Assembly (NCBI GenBank): GCA_963813415.1
Contig: CAWEYW010000009.1
Span: 806,001-870,000, forward strand
DNA: 64,000 bases
DNA from: CAIWHR01 sp963813415
GTDB lineage: Bacteria > Pseudomonadota > Gammaproteobacteria > Burkholderiales > Casimicrobiaceae
Direction: 5' to 3'
Below, piece after piece: positions 36,170-44,716 of this stretch. Position 1 is the first letter of the stretch, and every line of letters begins with the position of its first letter. The position numbers were made by a program, and so were the translations under genes. The notes below the pieces were generated by a model that saw nothing but the letters and a program-made list of their open reading frames with translations, was not told the DNA's origin and did not search any database.

Positions 36170-37097
36170 GCGCGCCGTGATTGCGGAACCCATCCTAGGA
36201 AGAATCCATCACCGGCTAGCCGCGGCGCTGTGCCCACCTTCCGGTGCCCATGTGCCGCTGATCGTCGATGGCGCCGCCGTCGGCTGGATGAACCACGAGC
36301 GTGCCGCACGCCTGCGCGACTTCGATAGCGTCTTCGCGAGCGATGGCGACGTGTTGCGCTTCACCGCCCGCTGCGACACGGCCGCCAAGCGCAGCGAAGC
36401 CCTTGTCAAGGTGACGCAGAGACTCGCGCATGAAGGCGCGCTCTCGCCGTGGCGTGACGAGCTGTACACCGCGACGGCAGTTGACAGCGCCGTCGAGGCG
36501 TTCGTCATCGAACGGGCCGCGGCGCGCTACTTCGGCATTGCCACGCGGGCAGCGCACGTCAACGGATTGGTCGCGCACCATGGCGAGGTCGCGATGTGGG
36601 TCGCCCGACGCAGCGCGACCAAGGCCATCGACCCGGGTCAGCTCGACAACCTCGTGGCCGGTGGCATTCGGGCGGGAAGTTCCGTGGCGGAAACGCTGCG
36701 CCGCGAAGCGTGGGAGGAGGCCGGTATCACCGCCTCCGTGGTGGCGCGCGCCCAACCGGCCGGCGTGCTGCGCATCTGCCGCGAGCAGCCCGACGGCTTG
36801 CAGCGTGAAGTCATCCACGTCCACGACCTGCGCTTGCCCGGTGATTACGCGCCGGCCGGAATCGATGGCGAAGCCGTGGCGCATCGCCTGGTCACGTTTT
36901 CCGAGGCGGCCACGCTGATCGGCAGCACGGGCGACGACAACCTGGTGACCGCCGATGCGAGCCTGGTGATCCTCGACTGCCTGTTCCGTCACGGGATGAT
37001 TTCGCCCGACTCGCCGCATTGCGTTGCGCTCGCTGATTTGCGTTGGGGTCCGCTCGCGCCGCAAGCATTAAGTGCCACGGTGCCAACCGCCACCTGA
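36168..37097 (+). CDS. Nudix hydrolase, DUF4743 type (Tnr3 N-terminal-like)
   Basis: 309 aa from ATG 36168; GTG 36177 is an alternative. The N-terminal DUF4743-like region (LIVDGAAVGWMNHERAARL) precedes a Nudix domain with box GGIRAGSSVAETLRREAWEE followed by AGI. The REAWEEAGI half is perfect, but the first conserved glutamate after the Gly-x5 is serine. Fungal Tnr3 and relatives act on oxidised thiamine diphosphates or similar; this assignment is by family. Lone gene, divergent from folD, converging on phnW. Confidence 0.82.
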   Translation: MRAVIAEPILGRIHHRLAAALCPPSGAHVPLIVDGAAVGWMNHERAARLRDFDSVFASDGDVLRFTARCDTAAKRSEALVKVTQRLAHEGALSPWRDELYTATAVDSAVEAFVIERAAARYFGIATRAAHVNGLVAHHGEVAMWVARRSATKAIDPGQLDNLVAGGIRAGSSVAETLRREAWEEAGITASVVARAQPAGVLRICREQPDGLQREVIHVHDLRLPGDYAPAGIDGEAVAHRLVTFSEAATLIGSTGDDNLVTADASLVILDCLFRHGMISPDSPHCVALADLRWGPLAPQALSATVPTAT

Positions 37098-37148
37098 CGG
37101 ACCCCGCCGTCCCGCCATCACAACGATCGCGGCGCGGCGCGCAACGCG

Positions 37149-38297
37149 TCAGGCCGCGACGCGTGCCCCGCTCCCGACCGGCCGGATCTGCCGGATGCCC
37201 AGCTCCTGCAACGCATCGCGAATGGCATTGACGGCGTGGCGCATCTCGTCCGGACCGATGGCGCCGATGCAGCCGACCCGGAATGTCTCCACCTGCGTGA
37301 GCTTCCCCGGATAGAGGATGAAGCCCTTGTCCCGCACGCGATCGTAGAACGCCTTGAATGCATACGCCGGATCGGCCGGCGCGTGAAACGTCACGATGAT
37401 CGGCGCCTGAATGGCGGGCGGAAGGAAGACGCGGAAACCGAGCTCGCGCATGCCCTGCGTGAGCGTCTCGCAATTGCGGGTGTAGCGGGCGAGACGGGCC
37501 GGCTGCCCACCCTCGGCAAGCAGCTGGTCCAGCGCGGCATCGAAGGCGACGACGACGTGGGTCGGCGGCGTGAAACGCCATTGCGTCGTCCTCTCCATGT
37601 ACGTCCACTGATCGTGCAGGTCCATCGCGAGCGACGTGCAGTTGCCGGCGCAGCGCTCCAGCACATTCCGCCGCACGACCGCGAAGCCCATTCCGGGCGG
37701 CCCCTCGACGCACTTCCCGGACGCCGCGATCAGCGCATCGAACGGGATCTTCTGCGCGTCGATCGGCAGCGCAGCGAACGAGCTCATCGCATCGACAATG
37801 AGGCTGCGACCATGGCGCTGCACGACGAGCGCGATCTCCTCGAGCGGGTTGAGGATGCCGGTCGACGTCTCGCAGTGAATGAGGCCGACGTGCGTGATCC
37901 CCGGATCGGCGCTCAGCAGGCGATCGACGTCCTGGGCGGTGGTGGGCACGTCCTCCGCCGTCTGGAACTCGGTCACCTTGCGGCCCATCATGCGCGTCAG
38001 CTTCGCCATCCTCGTGCCGTAGGCGCCGTTGATGAGCACGAGCACGTGGCCATCGCGCGGCACGAGCGTGTTGATGGCCGCTTCGACCGAGAAAGTGCCG
38101 CTGCCCTGCAATGGCACGCACACGTGGGTGTCCTGGCCGTGCACGATGTCCAGCAGCTTGCGCCGCATGGCCGCGGTGACCGCGTTGAACGCGGCGTCCC
38201 AGGATCCCCAATCGCGCAACATCGCCGTCTTCGTCGCCAGCGACGTCGTCAGCGGACCGGGGGTCAGAAGAATCGGATCACGGCTGAAGTTGGCCAT
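37149..38297 (-). CDS. phnW: 2-aminoethylphosphonate-pyruvate transaminase
   Basis: 382-aa class V PLP aminotransferase. It converts AEP and pyruvate to phosphonoacetaldehyde and alanine, the first step of AEP catabolism. Features: PILLTPGPLTTSLATKTAML at the N-terminus, GSGTFSVEAAINTLVPRDG (phosphate binding), HCETSTGILNPLEEI, VDAMSSFAALP (pyridine Asp) and the PLP lysine in LIAASGKCVEGPPGMGF. ATG 38297 follows GGAGTG. Last gene of the minus-strand phnSTUV unit; phnA and phnY, which process its product, lie on the divergent arm. Confidence 0.95.
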   Translation of the reverse strand: MANFSRDPILLTPGPLTTSLATKTAMLRDWGSWDAAFNAVTAAMRRKLLDIVHGQDTHVCVPLQGSGTFSVEAAINTLVPRDGHVLVLINGAYGTRMAKLTRMMGRKVTEFQTAEDVPTTAQDVDRLLSADPGITHVGLIHCETSTGILNPLEEIALVVQRHGRSLIVDAMSSFAALPIDAQKIPFDALIAASGKCVEGPPGMGFAVVRRNVLERCAGNCTSLAMDLHDQWTYMERTTQWRFTPPTHVVVAFDAALDQLLAEGGQPARLARYTRNCETLTQGMRELGFRVFLPPAIQAPIIVTFHAPADPAYAFKAFYDRVRDKGFILYPGKLTQVETFRVGCIGAIGPDEMRHAVNAIRDALQELGIRQIRPVGSGARVAA

Positions 38298-38348
38298 GTC
38301 GCACTCCTTGGGTTGATTGCTCTTGGACCGAGTCGATGAAGGACCTTG

Positions 38349-39729
38349 TCACGCACCGCGCTCGACCTCGCCGATGCTCTCGTCGAGCACCCCGAGGGCG
38401 ACGTCCATCTCGGCGGCCGTGATGACCAGCGATGGGCGCAGCGTGATCACGTTGCCCTCGATCACCTTGAACGCGACGCCTTTCGCAAAAGCCTTGAACA
38501 TGATGCGCTCGGCCTCGTCGACTGCGCGCTCCCGGGTCATGCGATCCTTCACCAGATCGATGCCGATGTGCAATCCGGTCCCGGCGACGTGCCCGACGAG
38601 CGGGTGCCGCTGCTGCATTTCGACGAGGCGCGCGATCGCGTAATTCCCGAGCTCCTCGGCATGCCGCACGAGTCCGTGCTGCTCGATGTAGCCGATCTCC
38701 GCCAGGCCGGCGGCCGCGCACAACGGATTCTTCTCATGCGTGTAGTGACCGATGGAACGGTGCTGCAGCACGTTGTACTCGTCGCGCGTGACGATCCCGG
38801 CAAACGGCACCAGACCCGCCGCCCAGCGACTTGCCGAGCACCAGCACGTCGGGAGTGACGAAATGCTCGCAGGCGAACATGCGGCCGGTGCGGCCGAAAC
38901 CTTCGATGACCTCGTCGAAGATCAACAGCGCGCCGTAGCGGCGACACAGCTCCTGCACGCCTTGCCAATACTCCTTTCGCGGCACGACAGGGGTGGCCGA
39001 GATCGGCTCGCCGATGATCGCCGCGATGTCGGGCTCGCGACGCAGGATCACTTCGATCTGGCGCAGGCATTCGGCGTCGACGTCGTCCGGATCGGTGAAT
39101 CGCCACGGGTTGCGATAGTAGTTAGGGAACTCGACGCGAAATGCGCCCGGCACCATCGGGCCGGCACCACCGGTGAAATGCTCCTCGCCGCTGATGGACG
39201 CAGCACCCATGGTCGTGCCATGGTAGGAATCCCAGTAGGAGATGGTCTTGAAGCGCCCGGTCAGCTGCTTCGCGAGCATCACCGCCATCTCGATGGCCTC
39301 GGAACCGCCGGGGCAGAAGAGCGACCGGCACAGGCCGTCGGGCGTGATCTCGGCAAGCTTGCGCGCGAGCTCGATGGCCGGAATGTTGGTATAGCGCCGC
39401 GGCGTGAACGTCAGCTTGTCGTCGAGCGCGCGGCGCACCGCAGCGATCACGTCAGGGTTGTTGAAGCCCGCGTTGTGCACGCCATTGCCGTGCATGTCGA
39501 GGTAGCGGCGGCCATCGAGATCCTCGATCCACGCGCCTTCGGCGGACTTCAGCACGTTGAGCACGGGAGTGGAAAGACTCTGGTGGAGGAAATACTTCCT
39601 GTCCTCCTCGAACCAGCGCCGCGCATTGGCGGAAAGTGAACCCTCCCAATAGGCCCGGCGATGCGCGGTCGTATTGACATCGCCCTGCTCGCGGTCGGAC
39701 ACGTTGCCTGGCCTGGAACGTAGGTGCAT
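38349..39729 (-). pseudogene. Class III aminotransferase-like gene of the AEP locus, broken by one base
   Basis: Two frames together encode a near-complete ~459-aa PLP protein. The first, from ATG 39729, runs through KYFLHQSLSTPVLNVL, YLDMHGNGVHNAGFNNPDVI, LLIFDEVIEGFGRTGRMF and the lysine segment DVLVLGKSLGGG. At 38815-38818 an extra C (G on the coding strand, GGG for GG) shifts the frame; the second resumes with VPFAGIVTRDEYNVLQHRSI through THEKNPLCAAAGLAE to stop 38349. The family includes PbfA, the (R)-1-hydroxy-2-aminoethylphosphonate ammonia-lyase found in AEP clusters. It is paralogous to 47479. Either a recent mutation or an assembly error; the PLP lysine precedes the break. Confidence 0.8.
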
Positions 39730-39752
39730 GGTCGAGAGCGGCTGAAGCCTTG

Positions 39753-40580
39753 CTAGCGGAAGCTCGCTCGCGTGCGGATGCGCGCGACCAGAACCAGCAC
39801 CGTGAGGGTGACCACCAGCAGGAGCATGGTCAAGGCGGCCCCGTCGAACAGAGAACCGCGATCGGACAGCGCGAAAATGCCAACCGGCAGCGTGACCCAA
39901 TCGGGCGGATACACCATGATGGTCGCGCCCAGCTCGCCCATCGACAACGCGAAACACAGGCCGGCCGCCGCCACCAGCGACGGCGTGATCAGCGGCAGCG
40001 TCACGCGGAACAGGACATAACCGGGCCGCGCCCCCAGGCTCGCCGCGACCTGCTCGTAGTGCGCAGGCAATCGCGCGAGCCCGGCCGATACGCTGCCGTA
40101 CGCAAACGCGGTCACGAGGACGACGTGCGCGATCAGCACGATGGAGGGCGTGCCATTGAGCAGCAATGGTGGACGGCTGAACGCGACCAGCAGGCCCAGA
40201 CCGACGGATACCGACGGTACGGCGATGGGCAGCAGGAACAGGGTGGCCGCGACGCGGCGCGCACGGCCCCGGAGGTTGCGCACGGCGAGCGCCGCCCACG
40301 TACCGACCGTGAGCGCTATCGCACTCGCGATGAGGCCGGTCAGCAGGCTCGTCAGAAGCTCCTCGCCGGCGTTGCTGCGCACGGCGTCGACCAGGTGGCG
40401 CAGCGTCAAATGGGTGGGCAGGACGTCGTTCCACTGGCCGGCGACGCTCGCGGCGCCCACGACCAGCAGCGGCAGGCCGAACACCGGCGCGAAGAGCGCG
40501 AAGAACAGCACCCACGCAAGCCAGCGGCCGAGCCTAGAGGACAACAGCACGGGCGCCTCCGCTGCGAGACAGCACGACAC
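39753..40580 (-). CDS. phnV: 2-aminoethylphosphonate ABC transporter permease
   Basis: 275-aa inner-membrane subunit with about six membrane segments and the BPD-type ATPase-coupling EAA loop LPAHYEQVAASLGARPGYVL near residue 185. Position and sequence type match the second permease of the PhnSTUV importer. The GTG start at 40580 overlaps phnU by 47 bases; GTG 40550 gives a 17-base overlap and is equally plausible. It works with phnU, phnT and phnS. Unusually few charged residues before the first helix. Confidence 0.87.
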   Translation of the reverse strand: MSCCLAAEAPVLLSSRLGRWLAWVLFFALFAPVFGLPLLVVGAASVAGQWNDVLPTHLTLRHLVDAVRSNAGEELLTSLLTGLIASAIALTVGTWAALAVRNLRGRARRVAATLFLLPIAVPSVSVGLGLLVAFSRPPLLLNGTPSIVLIAHVVLVTAFAYGSVSAGLARLPAHYEQVAASLGARPGYVLFRVTLPLITPSLVAAAGLCFALSMGELGATIMVYPPDWVTLPVGIFALSDRGSLFDGAALTMLLLVVTLTVLVLVARIRTRASFR

Positions 40581-41439
40581 GATAAAGCGAGTAGACGCCT
40601 ACGGACAGCACGATGTTCACCACCGCGGCCACGCAGCCTGCCGTGTAATCGAACTCCTGGATCGCCTTGCCGTAAATCACCATCGGCAGCGTGATCACGC
40701 CCTTGGCACCGATGAACAGCACGATGCCGAACTCGTTCAACGTGAGCAGCAGGCAGAGGCTGCCACCTGCGAGCAGTGCAGGGATCGCCTCGGGAATGAT
40801 GATCTCGCGAATGACGCGGAACGGCCGCGCACCGAGGCTGCTGGCGACCTCGATCAGCGCCGAGTCGAGCTGCGAGAATGCGGCCAGCAGCGGGCGCATG
40901 ACGAACGGCGTGTAGAACGTGACTTCCGCGAGGATCACGCCCCACATGCCGTACACGAAATCGATCGGCGGGTCGCGCGTATGCAGCAGGTCCATGAAGA
41001 TGAAATTGAACATCCCCGCGGAGCCATAGAGGAACGTAAACGACAGTGCGATGAGGAATGACGGAAACGCCAGGATCGTATCGATGAAGCCCCCGACGAT
41101 GCGGGCGCCCGGAAACGGCACGAACGAGACGATCAGTGCCAACACGAAGCCGAGCGCGAGGCATCCGAGCGTCGACAGGACCGCAATCTCGATGGTGCGC
41201 ACCAGCGCGCCGCGGAACAGCGCCGAGGAGAGCATGGCCGTGTACGGCGCGAGACTCATCTGCCCCGCTTCGTTGGTGAACGACTGCTTGGCGATGAAGA
41301 ACAGCGGATAGAGAAAGATCGCGGTGAGCACCAGGAGCGGCGGGATCGCCCAGATCCACCGCGGCGCGGTGGTGGCCCGCCGCGGAGCGGCATGGCGATC
41401 GATACGAAGGGTGGCCGTGCCCGGGACAGCCGGCGTCAC
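40534..41439 (-). CDS. phnU: 2-aminoethylphosphonate ABC transporter permease
   Basis: 301 aa. A short cytoplasmic N-terminus precedes WIWAIPPLLVLTAIFLYPLF, the first of six membrane segments; the EAA coupling loop is LIEVASSLGARPFRVIREII followed by IPEAIPALLAGG near residue 200. GTG 41439 overlaps the phnT stop (GTGA). With PhnV it forms the membrane channel for AEP uptake. Confidence 0.88.
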   Translation of the reverse strand: MTPAVPGTATLRIDRHAAPRRATTAPRWIWAIPPLLVLTAIFLYPLFFIAKQSFTNEAGQMSLAPYTAMLSSALFRGALVRTIEIAVLSTLGCLALGFVLALIVSFVPFPGARIVGGFIDTILAFPSFLIALSFTFLYGSAGMFNFIFMDLLHTRDPPIDFVYGMWGVILAEVTFYTPFVMRPLLAAFSQLDSALIEVASSLGARPFRVIREIIIPEAIPALLAGGSLCLLLTLNEFGIVLFIGAKGVITLPMVIYGKAIQEFDYTAGCVAAVVNIVLSVGVYSLYRVVLSRSGGARAVVL

Positions 41440-42641
41440 ACGCGATCCATCAGCGGCGCCGCGCGCATCGTCGCCGTGCCGGCGCCGGGTGTGGCGGCAA
41501 GCAACGTGGCGTCGTGGGCGGAGAAATGAAGCGCTACACGCTCACCACGTCGCGGCGGCGCGCGCAGCGGCCTGCTGTCGGCCCGCATCTCGAGTCCGTC
41601 CACGTCGAGATACAGCCGATGGGCCGAACCGCGCCACTGCACCTCCATGACGGTCCCTTCGACCACGTTGCCGCCGTCCGGCGGCGGCCCGAGCGCGAGC
41701 GCGTGCGGCCTTATGCACAGCATCCGCTCCTCGCCGGGTTGCGCAGGCGCGAACGCCGTCACCTCGAGTACCCGCGGACCGAGCCGCACCCATGCCTGCT
41801 GGCGGGAGTGATCACAGCGCTCCACGGTGACGGGCAGCAGATTGGCGTTGCCCACGAAGGACGCGGTGAACCCCGAGGGAGGCTGCTGGTAGAGCTCCTG
41901 TGCGCTGCCGACATCGACCAGTCGGCTTTCGTTCATGACGGCGATGCGGTCGGCCAGCGTGAGCGCCTCGATCTGGTCGTGCGTGACGTACAGGATCGTC
42001 ACGTGGGGAAGCTCGCGGTGCAGTCGGGCGATCTCGTTCAGCATGCCGCTGCGCAGCTGCGCATCCAGTGCCGACAGCGGTTCGTCCAGCAGCAGCACCT
42101 TTGGCCGGATTGCCAGCGCGCGCGCGATGGCCACCCGCTGCTGCTGCCCTCCGGAAAGCTCCTGCGGATAGCGTCGCGCGTACGCGGCCATCCCCACCAT
42201 CTCGAGGCATTCCTGGACGCGCGGCGCGATCTCGGCACGAGTTGCCCTGCCCGCTCGCAGGCCGAACGCCACGTTCTGCTCCACCCGCATGTGCGGGAAC
42301 AGTGCGTACTGCTGCACCACCATACCGATGCCACGCAGATACGGCGGCATGCGCGTGACGTCGGTGTTCCCGAGGAAGATGCGTCCGCGCGTCGGCGTGA
42401 CGAAGCCGGCGACGGCGCGCAGCGCGGTGGTCTTGCCCGAACCCGAAGGCCCGAGCAAGGCCATGACCTCGCCGGGCTCGACGTCGAGCGTGAGGGCATC
42501 GAGCGCCACGGTGGAGCCATAGGCCACCGTGACGTCTTCGAAGCGGATGCCCGGCTCGCTGCGCGACTGCGCGGCGCGCCGGGATTCGCTCTCGGCAACG
42601 TCCTGCGGAACGCTCTCGCGCACCACCGCGCCCTTGCCCAT
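41436..42641 (-). CDS. phnT: 2-aminoethylphosphonate ABC transporter ATP-binding protein
   Basis: 401 aa. Walker A LLGPSGSGKTTALRAV (about residue 62), Q-loop MVVQQYALFPHM, signature LSGGQQQRVAIARALA, Walker B VLLLDEPLSALDAQL and switch His in LYVTHDQIEALTLAD are all intact. The C-terminal 120 residues form a TOBE-like regulatory domain typical of CUT/Fe3+/spermidine-type importers. The first 25 residues are hydrophilic. ATG 42641 overlaps the phnS stop (TGATG). Confidence 0.92.
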   Translation of the reverse strand: MGKGAVVRESVPQDVAESESRRAAQSRSEPGIRFEDVTVAYGSTVALDALTLDVEPGEVMALLGPSGSGKTTALRAVAGFVTPTRGRIFLGNTDVTRMPPYLRGIGMVVQQYALFPHMRVEQNVAFGLRAGRATRAEIAPRVQECLEMVGMAAYARRYPQELSGGQQQRVAIARALAIRPKVLLLDEPLSALDAQLRSGMLNEIARLHRELPHVTILYVTHDQIEALTLADRIAVMNESRLVDVGSAQELYQQPPSGFTASFVGNANLLPVTVERCDHSRQQAWVRLGPRVLEVTAFAPAQPGEERMLCIRPHALALGPPPDGGNVVEGTVMEVQWRGSAHRLYLDVDGLEMRADSRPLRAPPRRGERVALHFSAHDATLLAATPGAGTATMRAAPLMDRV

Positions 42642-43672
42642 CAGCTGCCGGTCACCTCGTGCCAGCGCGCTACATCCTTGGAGAGGTCACGCAACACCGC
42701 ATCCCAGTCGGGCGTCCACACCGTGACGCCTTCCATGAAGGTGTGCAGTTGCTTGTAGTTCGCGTCGGTGGGCGTCACGTCCGAGCGCGCGGGAAATCCC
42801 CGCCCGATCGAGCTCACCGTTTCCTGCGCCCGCTTGCTCAGGAGGAAGTCCATGAGCTTCTTGCCGTTGGCGGCATGCGGCGCGCCGTGAACCAGGGCGA
42901 TGTAATACGGCGCCGCGAGCGTGATGCGTTGCCCCTTGGCATCGGCGGGCCAGAAAATGCGCAGGTTCGGGTTGTCCGTCATTTGCGCGAAGTTCATCTG
43001 CACGTCGCCGTTGGCCACCCAGATCTCACCCTTGTTGACCTTCGCAGCAAGCTTGCCGGTGGACGAGGACGGCCCGACGTTGTTCGCCTGGAGCTTCTTC
43101 AGGAAATCGAAGCCGGCGTCCTTGCTGCCCATCGCGTGAAATGCGAGCTCCATGACCGCGGTGCCATCCCCCGCCTGCCCCGGTGTGGAGTACTGGATCT
43201 TGCCCTTGTATTTCGGATCGAGCAGGTCGTTCCACGTCTTGGGAGCGGCCTGCAGGGTGCTGCCGTTGTAGATGAAGCAGACGTAATTGTTGACCATCGG
43301 GTACCAACGCCCGCCCGCGTCGCGCGTGTTCGCCGGAATCGCATTCGCTTCGCTGCTGGCATAAGCGTCGAGCATCCCGTCGGCGCCGGCCTTCTGCATG
43401 AACGGTGGCAGCGTGACGATCACGTCGGCCTGCGTGTTGGTCTTCTCCCGCTCGAGGCGGTTGACAACCTCGCCCGACCCGCTCTCGATGTACTGCACCT
43501 TGATGCCGGTCTCCTTGGTGAATGCCTCGAACTGCGTGTCGTACCAGTTGGGCTTGCCATCGCGCAGCCCGTCGGCCGAATAGATCGTAACCACGTTCTG
43601 CGCCAGCGCGGGGGTCGAAACAAGCGCCGCAAACGCAAGAGCGACGGGCATGAGTACCGAACAGCGCTTCAT
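42641..43672 (-). CDS. phnS: 2-aminoethylphosphonate-binding periplasmic protein
   Basis: 343 aa. Signal peptide MKRCSVLMPVALAFAALVST ends at ALAQ. The body is a type-II binding protein: VVTIYSADGLRDGKPNWYDT is typical of the PhnS group, with KTWNDLLDPKYKGKIQYSTP and QAGDGTAVMEL. ATG 43672 (preceded in frame by GTG 43675) follows AGGGAGA at about 43686-43692. First gene of the minus-strand unit phnSTUV-(class III)-phnW, divergent from phnR across about 285 bases. Confidence 0.92.
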   Translation of the reverse strand: MKRCSVLMPVALAFAALVSTPALAQNVVTIYSADGLRDGKPNWYDTQFEAFTKETGIKVQYIESGSGEVVNRLEREKTNTQADVIVTLPPFMQKAGADGMLDAYASSEANAIPANTRDAGGRWYPMVNNYVCFIYNGSTLQAAPKTWNDLLDPKYKGKIQYSTPGQAGDGTAVMELAFHAMGSKDAGFDFLKKLQANNVGPSSSTGKLAAKVNKGEIWVANGDVQMNFAQMTDNPNLRIFWPADAKGQRITLAAPYYIALVHGAPHAANGKKLMDFLLSKRAQETVSSIGRGFPARSDVTPTDANYKQLHTFMEGVTVWTPDWDAVLRDLSKDVARWHEVTGS

Positions 43673-43926
43673 CACGGTTTGTCTCCCTAGGTGGACTGCA
43701 CCAACAACGAATGAGCAAGCGCCGCACGCTGCGCTCGCTACGGCAGGCGATCCTACCGGCCTCGCGCCGCAGCGGCAACACTGGCAACGACATCGCTCAC
43801 ATCTTGGTCGCCGCGCGGGCTGCCACAGGACTACTCGTCTTGCTCTGAATATTCGCGCCGCGACATCCCGGCACCGTCCCGATGCCGTATCACAACTCCT
43901 GACCTGCCAATGGCGGGAGGTTGTAT

Positions 43927-43938
43927 ATTGTTGACAAT
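43927..43938. promoter_or_regulatory. Candidate PhnR (FadR/GntR-type) operator
   Basis: ATTGTTGACAAT has perfect 5-base arms ATTGT/ACAAT around TG, and contains the FadR-family core TGT-N2-ACA. It lies between divergent phnS and phnR, 20 bases before ATG 43958, and overlaps the -35 of the promoter below. Autoregulation of phnR and control of both arms is the natural reading, by inference. Confidence 0.5.
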
Positions 43939-43959
43939 CTTACGCCAATCGTCTCCAAT
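43931..43959 (+). promoter_or_regulatory. Candidate sigma-70 promoter for phnR-phnA-phnY
   Basis: A perfect -35 TTGACA (43931-43936), a 17-base spacer and -10 TCCAAT (43954-43959). The predicted start site near 43966 lies after ATG 43958, so if it is real the regulator must start at ATG 43982. The operator palindrome overlaps the -35. Confidence 0.45.
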
Positions 43960-44716
43960 GTCACGTACCGCCAACGTTGCCATGCCCCCTCTACCCCGCG
44001 CAAAGGCCGCGGCCGCAGGCCACGCGCCTGCGATCCGGCTCGTGCAATCGAGCTCGCTCGCCACGCTCGTCCAGCGCGAGATGGAGCGCATGATCCTGAC
44101 GGGCGATCTGCCGCCGGGCAGCAAGCTCAACGAAGCCGCGCTCGCCGATCAGCTCGGTGTATCGCGCGGTCCCGTGCGCGAAGCGTTTCGCGCGCTCGAG
44201 GAATCCGGGCTCGTGCGCCTGGAGAAAAACCGCGGCGTCTATGTGCGCGAGATTCCGGTGGAGGAAGCCGACGAGATCTACGAGTTGCGGGCGCTGCTCG
44301 ACGCGTTCGTCGGCCGTCGCGTCGCGGCCACGGCCGGACCCGACGCCGTGCGCGAGCTGCGCGGCCTCGTGAGTCGCATGGACCGGGCGGCGGCGCGCAA
44401 TGACGTCGACACCTTCTTTCACGCCAATCTGGGTTTTCATGACCGCCTGGTCGAGCTTGCAGGCAATGCCAAGCTCCTGACGACGTACCGCCGCCTGGTC
44501 AACGAGCTGCGCCTCTTCCGGCGCACCACCCTCGCGCAGGACGGTGCGCTGCCGACCTCCGCGCGCGAACATCGGCAGATCGTGGAGCGCATCGCCGCCA
44601 GGGACGCCGAGGGCGCCGGACGCGCCCTCTACGATCACGTGATGGCGAGCAGGGAGCGCATGCACAAGGTCCGCGACGGCGGCAACAGCGTTGCGATCAC
44701 GAGGAAAGTGCGTTGA
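43958..44716 (+). CDS. phnR: GntR-family (FadR subfamily) regulator of phosphonate utilisation
   Basis: 252 aa from ATG 43958; ATG 43982 gives 244 aa and fits the predicted promoter better. The N-terminal winged helix (LVQREMERMILTGDLPPGSK, then LNEAALADQLGVSRGPVREA with recognition helix) is followed by a FadR-C all-helical effector domain with metal-type residues (ANLGFHDRLVELAGN; AREHRQIVERI). Divergent from the AEP transporter and first in the phnR-phnA-phnY arm, it should control both arms in response to AEP or a catabolite. Its stop overlaps the TTG of phnA (TTGA). Confidence 0.85.
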   Translation: MSRTANVAMPPLPRAKAAAAGHAPAIRLVQSSSLATLVQREMERMILTGDLPPGSKLNEAALADQLGVSRGPVREAFRALEESGLVRLEKNRGVYVREIPVEEADEIYELRALLDAFVGRRVAATAGPDAVRELRGLVSRMDRAAARNDVDTFFHANLGFHDRLVELAGNAKLLTTYRRLVNELRLFRRTTLAQDGALPTSAREHRQIVERIAARDAEGAGRALYDHVMASRERMHKVRDGGNSVAITRKVR

